Of a DNA stretch of 59,768 nt, positions 17,917 to 24,387 are shown piece by piece (within the stretch, counting starts at the first letter, position 1; each line of letters begins with the position of its first letter). The position numbers and the translations under genes were made by a program. The notes beneath the pieces were generated by a model. It was not told the DNA's origin, ran no database searches, and saw only the letters and a program-made list of their open reading frames with translations. Origin of the DNA: Parasulfuritortus sp037439465 (GTDB lineage Bacteria > Pseudomonadota > Gammaproteobacteria > Burkholderiales > Thiobacillaceae); NCBI GenBank assembly GCA_037439465.1, contig JBBIVX010000020.1, positions 1-59,768 of the forward strand, written 5' to 3'.

Positions 17917-18480
17917 TCATTCCTTGATAGCTTCGACTGAAATGACCAGGGTCACTTCGTCGCTGACATAAGGCGCATGCTTGCCCATGCCGAAATCGGA
18001 ACGCTTGACGTGGGCGATGGCGTTGGCGCCACAGGCGTCCTTCTTGCGCATGGGGTGAAGCATACAGTGGAAGGAGGTGAGGTCGAGTGTGACCGGGCGG
18101 GTGATGCCCTTGATGGTCAGATCGCCCTCTACCGCCACGGGCCGGTCCTTATCGAACTTCATGCGTGCCGATTTGAAGGTGATGGACGGATGCTTGGCGG
18201 TATCGAAAAAGTCCTCGCCCTGGATGTGCCCGTTGAACAGCGCATAGCCGGTATCGACCGATTTGGCATCGACGGTGACGTCCACTGCGCCCGTTTGGGC
18301 AGCGCGGTCGAGGCTGATCTTGCCGCTGGTCTTGGTGAAACGGTGCGCCTGGGTCGAGTAGCCGAAGTGGCTGTATTCGAAGCGTGGATAGGTGTGGGTG
18401 TTGTCGATGACATAAGTCTCCGGTTCCGCCAGGGCAGGGCCGGAGAGGACGGCGGCAAGCACGACGATCAGTTTATTCAT
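17917..18480 (-). CDS. YceI-family periplasmic lipid-binding protein
   Basis: YceI-family proteins form a lipocalin-like barrel that binds polyisoprenoids or quinone-like lipids in the periplasm. The 187-residue product has a signal peptide (MNKLIVVLAAVLSGPALA-EPETY). It then shows family marks YVIDNTHTYPRFEYSHFGYS, VDVTVDAKSVDTG, HPSITFKS and GDLTIKGITRPVTLD. Two cysteines (about 140 and 150) lie in the insert near the C-terminus. Its start overlaps the end of the cytochrome b561 gene by 8 nt, a common yceI-cybB pairing, here embedded in an efflux operon. Confidence 0.95.
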   Translation of the reverse strand: MNKLIVVLAAVLSGPALAEPETYVIDNTHTYPRFEYSHFGYSTQAHRFTKTSGKISLDRAAQTGAVDVTVDAKSVDTGYALFNGHIQGEDFFDTAKHPSITFKSARMKFDKDRPVAVEGDLTIKGITRPVTLDLTSFHCMLHPMRKKDACGANAIAHVKRSDFGMGKHAPYVSDEVTLVISVEAIKE

Positions 18481-19018
18481 GGCCTACTCCTCTCGTGAAA
18501 CGACACAACGACATCCGGGACATGAGACCGTCCCGGTCGATGAATTGGTGCCTGAGGGCGGCGGCGACATGCACGCCGACCAGGACAAAAAGACCAATAT
18601 TGAGTGCCTTGTGCAGCACCAGCAGGGCCTCGGCCAGCGCAGCGTCCTTGCCGACCAGGTCAGGCAACGGCAGCACGCCAAACCATACCGTCGGGAAGCC
18701 CTTGGCCGAACTCATCAACCAACCGGAAAGTGGCACGACAAGGGCCAGCACGTAAAGCAGTAGATGCACCGTGCGCGCGGCCGCCTTCTGCCAACGCGGC
18801 ATGGACGGCGGGGGCGGCGGCCGGTGGCCGGCGCGCCAGAAGAGGCGCATCACGGCAAACAAAAACGCCGTGACGCCGATCCACTTGTGATAACTGTAGA
18901 GCCTCAGCTTGTCCGGCGACAGCGGCAGATCATGCATGTATACACCGAGCGGAAAGGCGGCAAAAATCGAGAAGGCCACCAGCCAGTGCAGCATGACGGC
19001 GGTGCGGGTGTAATTCAA
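18473..19018 (-). CDS. Cytochrome b561 (CybB-type)
   Basis: Small dihaem membrane protein that moves electrons between quinol and superoxide or other acceptors. Four helices are evident with histidines in VMLHWLVAFSIF, YSYHKWIGVTAFLFAVMRLFWR, VHLLLYVLALVVPLSGW and VLHKALNIGLFVLVGVHVAAALRHQF. The last pattern is a CybB hallmark. I placed the start at the TTG at 19018 (181 aa). It overlaps the marR stop as TTGA, and residues beyond it do not resemble the family. It is followed by yceI with an 8-nt overlap. Confidence 0.9.
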   Translation of the reverse strand: MNYTRTAVMLHWLVAFSIFAAFPLGVYMHDLPLSPDKLRLYSYHKWIGVTAFLFAVMRLFWRAGHRPPPPPSMPRWQKAAARTVHLLLYVLALVVPLSGWLMSSAKGFPTVWFGVLPLPDLVGKDAALAEALLVLHKALNIGLFVLVGVHVAAALRHQFIDRDGLMSRMSLCRFTRGVGHE

Positions 19019-19455
19019 TGCCGCTCTCTCTTTTCCAAGGCGCGCCGCAAAACGCACAAAGCCGCTTCGATGCGGGCATAGTCTTCGCTGTCAAAGCCCG
19101 CGAAGGCCGCGCCCACATACGCCAGATGCGTCGGGAACACCGCCTCGAACAGCGCTTCGCCAGCCGACGTGAGCTGCACGATCTGACTCCGCCCATCCTG
19201 CGCTCTGGGCAGGCGCCGCACCAGCCCTTTCGCCGCCAAGCGATCCACCACGCCGGTCAGGGTGCCCTTGGTGATCAGGGTTTTCTCGCCCAGTTCCTTG
19301 GGCATCATGCCCGGCGTATTACCGAGAGTGGCGATGATGTCGAACTGCGAAGGCGTCAGACCGAACTCGCGTATCTGTGCCGCCGAGTAGGCTGCGAAGG
19401 CCTGGTAGCAGCGCGCCAGCTCGCGGATGACCGGCAGGAAGGGCGGACGCGCCAT
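19015..19455 (-). CDS. MarR-family transcriptional regulator
   Basis: A 146-residue winged-helix protein. LTPSQFDIIATLGNTPGMMPKELGEKTLITKGTLTGVVDRLAAKGLVRR is the MarR DNA-binding domain with the wing at RAQDGRSQIVQLTSAGEALFEAV. MarR proteins usually repress their own operon and release DNA when they bind a phenolic, quinone-like or lipophilic ligand. It is the first gene of the operon running through cytochrome b561, yceI and the RND pump. A perfect palindrome lies 16 nt upstream of its start. Ligand unknown. Confidence 0.93.
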   Translation of the reverse strand: MARPPFLPVIRELARCYQAFAAYSAAQIREFGLTPSQFDIIATLGNTPGMMPKELGEKTLITKGTLTGVVDRLAAKGLVRRLPRAQDGRSQIVQLTSAGEALFEAVFPTHLAYVGAAFAGFDSEDYARIEAALCVLRRALEKRERH

Positions 19456-19471
19456 GACGAAACGCCTTTAA

Positions 19472-19485
19472 GTTCTAATTAGAAC
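19472..19485. promoter_or_regulatory. Putative MarR operator (perfect 14-bp palindrome)
   Basis: GTTCTAATTAGAAC is a perfect inverted repeat 16 nt upstream of the marR start in an otherwise GC-rich region. Position and symmetry fit an autoregulatory MarR site. Binding is inferred. Confidence 0.6.
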
Positions 19486-19526
19486 AAGTCTAGCGTAAAA
19501 AACCATGCGGCGGGCCCCCGTCATGC

Positions 19527-20183
19527 TCAGCGCAGGCTGATTACCGGCCAGCCTCGGCCCTCGGCATATGCCCTGAGGGTGGCGTCAGCGTCCACGGCAA
19601 CGGGGTGACGCACCCGCTTGAGCAGCGGCAGGTCGTTGAGCGAGTCGCTATAGAACCAACTTTCGCTGACCGCGTCCCAGCGTGTGCCCCTGGCCGCCAG
19701 CCATTGCTCCAGGCGTGTCACCTTGCCGTCTTTGAACGAAGGCAGGCCGGCCACCCGCCCTGTGAACTCACCGCCGACCTGCTCGGGTTCGGTGGCGATG
19801 AGATGATCGACCCCGAGATAGCGGGCAATGGGCGCGGTGACGAAGCTGTTGGTGGCGGTCACGATCACCCGCAGGTCGCCCGCATGTCTACGCAGCAGCG
19901 CGGGCGCGCCCGGTGCCACCATGGGGATGATCCGCTTAAGCATGTATTCGTCGTGCCAGGCATCGAGCTGGGAGCGCGCATGGCGGGCGAGCGGCTTGAG
20001 TTGGAAATCGAGAAACTCGTGGATGTCGAGGGTGCCGGCCTTGTACTGATCGTAAAACTGCTGGTTGCGGGCCTCATACAATTCCCGGTCGAGCACCCCT
20101 TTCTCGATCAGGAACTGTGCCCACTCGAAGTCGGAATCTCCGGCGAGCAAGGTGTTGTCGAGATCAAATAACGCCAAGCGCAT
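19527..20183 (-). CDS. HAD-IB family phosphatase
   Basis: A 218-residue SerB-like phosphatase. The start MRLALFDLDNTLLAGDSDFEW holds the nucleophile motif DxDxT. VIVTATNSF is motif II and DGKVTRL plus WFYSDSLNDLPLL carry motifs III and IV. The helical cap insert lies between. The HAD-IB subgroup includes phosphoserine phosphatase and lipid or polyol phosphatases, and the substrate cannot be chosen from sequence. It is divergent from the CbiM-like permease gene, 51 nt apart. Confidence 0.9.
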   Translation of the reverse strand: MRLALFDLDNTLLAGDSDFEWAQFLIEKGVLDRELYEARNQQFYDQYKAGTLDIHEFLDFQLKPLARHARSQLDAWHDEYMLKRIIPMVAPGAPALLRRHAGDLRVIVTATNSFVTAPIARYLGVDHLIATEPEQVGGEFTGRVAGLPSFKDGKVTRLEQWLAARGTRWDAVSESWFYSDSLNDLPLLKRVRHPVAVDADATLRAYAEGRGWPVISLR

Positions 20184-20234
20184 ATCGCCGGTCCGTTCGC
20201 CTACAATGTCCGCAAGTATAGCCGTGTATCGTTC

Positions 20235-20897
20235 ATGAACTTGATCTCCGCCAACATCCCTGCTGACTGGGCCGTCGGCCTCTGGCTGCTGAGCGGTCTG
20301 CTGTTTGTCCTGATGGCCAGACGCGCCGCCTGGGGCATGCTGAAAAACCCAAACAATCTCAACGTGCTGCTCGGTGCCTGCGTGGCTATCTTGGGCCTGT
20401 GGCTGATCAAGGCCGGCATCAAGCCCGGTCTCAATTTCCATCTGCTAGGCGCCACCGTCCTCACCCTGATGTTCCGGCCCTGGTTCGCTCTGTTCGTCCT
20501 CGCCCTGGTTATCGCCGCCCTGACCCTGCAAAACGGCGAGTTCAACGCCTATCCCGCCAACCTTTTTATCATGGGCGTGGTGCCGGTAACGGTGAGCTGG
20601 GCAATCTATCGACTGGTGGACGGCCATCTGCCCAATCATATGTTCATCTACATCTTCCTCAACGGTTTCTTCGGGGCGGCCATCGCCAGCGCCACCGTCG
20701 GCCTGGCCTCGACATTGTTCGCCGCCGTCGGCGGCAGCTACCCCCTGAGCTATCTGCTCGACCAATACCTGCCCTACTATATGCTCATGGCCTGGGCCGA
20801 GGCATTTTCCACCGGCATGGCCATGACCCTCATGGTGGTCTATCGACCAGGCTGGGTGGCGACTTTCGATGACCGCCGCTATCTGCAGTCAAAATAA
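20235..20897 (+). CDS. Energy-coupling factor permease, CbiM-like
   Basis: A 220-residue polytopic protein with about six hydrophobic helices. ISANIPADWAVGLWLLSGLLFVLM at the N-terminus, the HLPNHMFIYIFLNGFFGAAIA segment and AWAEAFSTGMAMTLMVVYRP match the CbiM family of cobalt/nickel uptake S components. It lacks the canonical MHIP metal-binding N-terminus, and no CbiQ/CbiO neighbours exist here. Cobalt or nickel transport is therefore only a family inference. A hairpin region follows the stop. Confidence 0.82.
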   Translation: MNLISANIPADWAVGLWLLSGLLFVLMARRAAWGMLKNPNNLNVLLGACVAILGLWLIKAGIKPGLNFHLLGATVLTLMFRPWFALFVLALVIAALTLQNGEFNAYPANLFIMGVVPVTVSWAIYRLVDGHLPNHMFIYIFLNGFFGAAIASATVGLASTLFAAVGGSYPLSYLLDQYLPYYMLMAWAEAFSTGMAMTLMVVYRPGWVATFDDRRYLQSK

Positions 20898-20905
20898 CCA
20901 CCGTT

Positions 20906-20957
20906 GGCCGGTCCGGGTATCTCCGGGCCGGCCGCAAGCGCGCGCGGCTTTAATTTT
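20906..20957 (+). terminator. Hairpins and T-run after the CbiM-like gene
   Basis: An 11-bp stem (GGCCGGTCCGG with CCGGGCCGGCC, one G-T pair, 6-nt loop) is followed by a second short stem GCCGC/GCGGC. The second ends in TTTAATTTTTT. It probably separates the permease gene from the chemosensory operon. Confidence 0.6.
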
Positions 20958-21011
20958 TTGCCATAGATGCGGATACTTGGCGGCGACAAGGCCAAAACAA
21001 GAGGCATAGTT

Positions 21012-22721
21012 GTGCTCGATCATCTTTCCCTAACAGGCAAATTCGTTGCCCTGACGGCACTGGCATGTACGATTTTCCTGGCCAGCGGCCTTTGGGCCTG
21101 GCGGCAAATCGACAGCACGAGCCAGGCGGAAATGGAAAGCATCGCCCGCTGGCAGGTGGGGGTGGCTGTCGTAAAGACCATCGATGGTCTGAGCCTCGCC
21201 TTCCAGAAAGAGGTCGGCCTGGCCAAAGAAATCGGGACGGCCGTGACCGGGGGGGGAGGGGCCGCTCCCCATCGGGACGAATTCATGGCGCAGCGGCAGG
21301 CGTTTGCCGCACATCACGCCGAGGCCTTACAGGGCCTGCGAAAGCTGGCGCAGGAACAACCTGGGCTCGATGGCTTCATCCGCCAGCTGGGCAGCTTGGC
21401 CGACCAGCACCGGACCTTGAGCGATCGCTATCTGGCCGAGATCGATGCCCAGCAGGGCAATGCCTACGCCTCCGACCCGGCCGTAGCCGAGATCGACGAA
21501 GCGCTCGCCGGCCAGATCACAACCTTGCGTTCCGGCCTGATCGACTTTCTGGCAGAGCAGACGGCAGCCAGCAGCGCACACCCAGACGGAGACCGGCCTC
21601 GGCAATGGCCGGTCATTCTGCTTGGCGTCATGTTGGGGCTGCTGCCGTTGTCGGTGCTGCTCCTCGGTCGCTCGGTAACGCATCAACTCGGCGGCGATCC
21701 CAAAGACCTGATAAAGTCGATCAACGCCATGGCGGCCGGCGACATACCCTTCAGCCCCCGCCACGCGCCTCGGGCGGACGGACCGCTGGCAAAGCTGCTG
21801 TTGACCCAATCGGCCTTGCGCGAAGGTCTGGCCAAGGTTCGCGGCCAGGCCGGCCTGGCCGGCGATACCGCGCATGATTTGGCTTACTCTGCGCTGCACC
21901 TGGCGGACAACCTCCAACTCGAAGCCAACGCCATGGCCGACATGACGGCCGCCATCGACGCGGTGAGCGGCTCTGCCCAAGCGTATGGCGACCAGGGCGA
22001 ACGTGCCCTGCGCAGCTTCAGCAGCGGTCGCGCCAACGCCGAGCATGGGGCGCGGGCAGTGACCCAGATAACCACCGGCTTGATCACCCTCAAGCAGGAG
22101 ATCAGGGTGGTCGCGGCCGAGATGGCGCGTCTGAGCGAGGACGCGGCGCGCATCAACGATCTGGCGAAGGTCATCGGCGTTAGTGCCGAGCAGACCCACT
22201 TGCTGGCCTTGAATGCCGCCATTCAAGCCAGCCGCAGCGGCGCACGTGAACGCGACGGCGCGCCGCTGGCAGAGCAAGTACGCAATTTCGCGGAACGCAC
22301 CCGCGCCGCCGCCGCCGTTATCGAGCAACTCTCCGGCAATCTCGGCAGTGGCGCGGTGCGGGCACGGCGCGGCGCCGAAAAGGCCATCGCCAATACGCAA
22401 CAGGGTCTGAGCCAGGCCGAGGCGGCAAAAAACACCGTCGCGGGCATCCAGCAAAATTTTGCCGACGCGGCCACAGTGGTGGACGAAATTTCCACCGCCT
22501 TGACCGAACGCCGCACTGCGACCGCACAGCTGGCGCTGAGCCGGGAAGGCGTCTCCTACATGACTCAGGAAAACACCACTGCCGGGAAAAATCTGGCGCG
22601 CCTGGCCACCGACCTGGAAGGCAAGACCGACGCCATCAGACAGGCTCTGGCGGTATTCAGCGTTTACCGTGAGGATCGCTCCGCCGACACGGAGCCGGCT
22701 TCACTCGTGAGGAAGGGCTAG
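21012..22721 (+). CDS. Divergent methyl-accepting chemotaxis-like receptor
   Basis: A 569-residue membrane receptor. TM1 is about 8-29, a mostly helical periplasmic domain spans 30-197, and TM2 is 198-222 (ILLGVMLGLLPLSVLLLG). A HAMP-like linker and a long cytoplasmic coiled coil follow. The signalling tip (about 382-430) is recognisable by QTHLLALNAAIQASRSGA and QVRNFAERT. However, the usual EAARAGE is QASRSGA, and the near-invariant GRGFAVVA is ERDGAPLA, with a proline in the helix. Start: GTG 21012 with AGAGG upstream; an ATG at 20967 is possible. It leads a run of five Che-type genes, the next beginning 1 nt later. Confidence 0.85.
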   Translation: MLDHLSLTGKFVALTALACTIFLASGLWAWRQIDSTSQAEMESIARWQVGVAVVKTIDGLSLAFQKEVGLAKEIGTAVTGGGGAAPHRDEFMAQRQAFAAHHAEALQGLRKLAQEQPGLDGFIRQLGSLADQHRTLSDRYLAEIDAQQGNAYASDPAVAEIDEALAGQITTLRSGLIDFLAEQTAASSAHPDGDRPRQWPVILLGVMLGLLPLSVLLLGRSVTHQLGGDPKDLIKSINAMAAGDIPFSPRHAPRADGPLAKLLLTQSALREGLAKVRGQAGLAGDTAHDLAYSALHLADNLQLEANAMADMTAAIDAVSGSAQAYGDQGERALRSFSSGRANAEHGARAVTQITTGLITLKQEIRVVAAEMARLSEDAARINDLAKVIGVSAEQTHLLALNAAIQASRSGARERDGAPLAEQVRNFAERTRAAAAVIEQLSGNLGSGAVRARRGAEKAIANTQQGLSQAEAAKNTVAGIQQNFADAATVVDEISTALTERRTATAQLALSREGVSYMTQENTTAGKNLARLATDLEGKTDAIRQALAVFSVYREDRSADTEPASLVRKG

Positions 22722-22722
22722 G

Positions 22723-23247
22723 GTGGGAGAGGTGCTGCTGTTCTCGCTCGGATCAGAAAGAACGTACGGCATAGCGGCGTCGACGGTGCGCGAGGTTGTG
22801 CCGATGCCGCCGATAACGCCAGTGCCGCGCCTGCCAGCCGGCATCGAGGGGTTCGTCCTGATGCATGGCCGTTTGCTGCCGGTGCTTGCCCTGGCCAGGT
22901 TTATCGAGGGCGAGAACGCCGGCGGGGCCACGGGCAGGATACTGATAGTCAGCGAATGCGCCGGCCGTGCACTGGGCTTGCGCGTGTGCTTAGTAGAGCG
23001 CCTCATCGCTCTCGATGCCGCCCCTGCCCCATCGAAAGGGGAGGACCGCTGTATATTTCTGCTCGACATCGCAACATTACAGGCCATGGTCTCGTTAGAT
23101 GGCGTGCCGCCGGATCGTTCGGCAGTGGCGGTGCGACGCGACATCACGGTATGCTTGGCCGACGGCGCATCCGACCTGAATGCCGCCCGGAATGCGTACG
23201 CTCCCGCGCACATGACTGGAAACGAGGCATGGCCGACACAAATCTGA
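22723..23247 (+). CDS. cheW: CheW-domain coupling protein
   Basis: A 174-residue protein with one CheW (SH3-like) domain: LLFSLGSERTYGIAASTVREVVPMPPITPVPRLPAGIEGFVLMHGRLLPVLAL. The usual ending of that block, LPVIDL, is LPVLAL here. After about residue 135 comes a tail of some 35 residues not found in short CheW proteins. CheW links receptors to CheA. The GTG at 22723 has AGGAAGG upstream. Its 3' end overlaps cheY by 19 nt. A CheV-like or regulator-specific role is possible because it sits with a divergent receptor and CheA-like protein. Confidence 0.85.
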   Translation: MGEVLLFSLGSERTYGIAASTVREVVPMPPITPVPRLPAGIEGFVLMHGRLLPVLALARFIEGENAGGATGRILIVSECAGRALGLRVCLVERLIALDAAPAPSKGEDRCIFLLDIATLQAMVSLDGVPPDRSAVAVRRDITVCLADGASDLNAARNAYAPAHMTGNEAWPTQI

Positions 23248-23645
23248 AATGTCTGGTGGTCGATGACTTTGCGACCATGCGCCGCATCATCCGCAATCTG
23301 CTCGGTGAATTGGGCTACTCCGACGTGGAGGAAGCGAGCGATGGCAGCGAAGCGCTACAAAGGCTACGGCGCGGCGATGTCCGCTTCGTCATCAGCGACT
23401 GGAACACGCCCGGCATGAGCGGCATCGAGCTGACCAAGGCCATCCGCGCCGACGCCATCGGCGCCACCTTGCCCATACTGCTGATCGTCCCCGAGGCCAC
23501 TCGCGAACACATTATCGCCGCGGCTCGCAGCGGTGCCTCCGGCTACATTGTCAAACCCTTTACCGCCGCCACCCTCGCCTACAAGATGCACAGGATCTTC
23601 GAGAAGTCTGTACTGAGGGCAGCGCCACAGGCGATCACTCACTGA
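23229..23645 (+). CDS. cheY: CheY response regulator with Val at the Thr87 position
   Basis: A 138-residue receiver domain that aligns without gaps to E. coli CheY in numbering. Asp12 and Asp13, phospho-acceptor Asp57 (FVISDWNTPGM), Tyr106 and Lys109 (YIVKPFTAATL) are all present. Position 87, normally the Thr or Ser that couples phosphorylation to activation (MVTAEA), is Val, and 88 is Pro (IVPEA). A 12-residue tail follows the last helix. The start ATG 23229 lies inside the cheW 3' end. It should bind CheZ and may take phosphate, but output switching is expected to be altered. Confidence 0.92.
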   Translation: MADTNLKCLVVDDFATMRRIIRNLLGELGYSDVEEASDGSEALQRLRRGDVRFVISDWNTPGMSGIELTKAIRADAIGATLPILLIVPEATREHIIAAARSGASGYIVKPFTAATLAYKMHRIFEKSVLRAAPQAITH

Positions 23646-23658
23646 TCTGGAGACATAG

Positions 23659-24369
23659 ATGAGCAGCGACTCCCCGGAACTGGAGGCACTCTTCGACAGC
23701 CTCGCCTTCACCAGTGAAGCCACCGCCCCTGCCAGTGGCGACGTCCCCGAACTGGAGGCCTTGTTCGACAGCATCGCCGCGGCCATAGAAGAAATCAACG
23801 CGGCGGAGCCGGAGGACGACACGCTCGGCCACATCCATGCTCAACTGGGTAAGCTGACCCGCCGTTTGCACGACCATCTGCACACACTGTGCGGCGACGC
23901 GGCCCCGCCCGAATTCGCCGTGTCGATGGCACAGGCGACGTCACGGACACGTGCAGCTGGCGCGGCCGCACAAGCCATAGAAGCCGGATTCGCCGCCGAG
24001 GCCAAGGCCCTGTCGGACCGCTGGGACCGCCTGGCCGCCGGGCAGATGGGTGTGGACGCTTTCAAATTCCTGGCTGCCGATACCCACGCCTATCTCAAGG
24101 CCGTGCCAACGCAGACGGCGGCAATCGTCGCCAGGCTCAAGGAAATCGACCAAGCCCGGGACGAACTGGAACATGGCTGGCAGGACCTTGAGACACGGCT
24201 AAAGGTCAGCCGGTCTCTGGAGAAAGAACTTGCCGCGCTGTTACTGGAAACCGCCCCGACCGACAAGCGGCAGGGCACCCTCCCAGCCAGCGATGCGGCG
24301 ACCAACCGATCCGAGGCCAGCGGCGGCCACGAATCCGTGGACGCGCTGCTCGCGCGCCTTGGCTTCTGA
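23659..24369 (+). CDS. cheZ: CheZ-like phosphatase with extra N-terminal CheY-binding-like peptides
   Basis: A 236-residue helical protein. From about 120 to 200 it aligns without gaps to E. coli CheZ (RWDRLA, ADTHAYLKAVPTQT, LKEIDQARDELEHGWQ, LLLETAP). Gln175 falls on catalytic Gln147 and Glu171 on Asp143. The C-terminus SVDALLARLGF matches the CheY-binding peptide of CheZ. Two similar peptides occur at the N-terminus: PELEALFDSLAF (6-17) and PELEALFDSIAA (30-41). CheZ speeds loss of phosphate from CheY. The gene lies 13 nt after cheY and 18 nt before the CheA-like gene. Confidence 0.82.
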   Translation: MSSDSPELEALFDSLAFTSEATAPASGDVPELEALFDSIAAAIEEINAAEPEDDTLGHIHAQLGKLTRRLHDHLHTLCGDAAPPEFAVSMAQATSRTRAAGAAAQAIEAGFAAEAKALSDRWDRLAAGQMGVDAFKFLAADTHAYLKAVPTQTAAIVARLKEIDQARDELEHGWQDLETRLKVSRSLEKELAALLLETAPTDKRQGTLPASDAATNRSEASGGHESVDALLARLGF

Positions 24370-24387
24370 ATCATCCGGGAGAATGAC

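Noticed and set aside
23659..24369. Reading CheZ as catalytically dead because DLETR seemed to replace DLTGQ
   Set aside because: Ungapped alignment from the VP motif to LLE puts Gln175 on the catalytic Gln and Glu171 on the Asp, so activity cannot be excluded.
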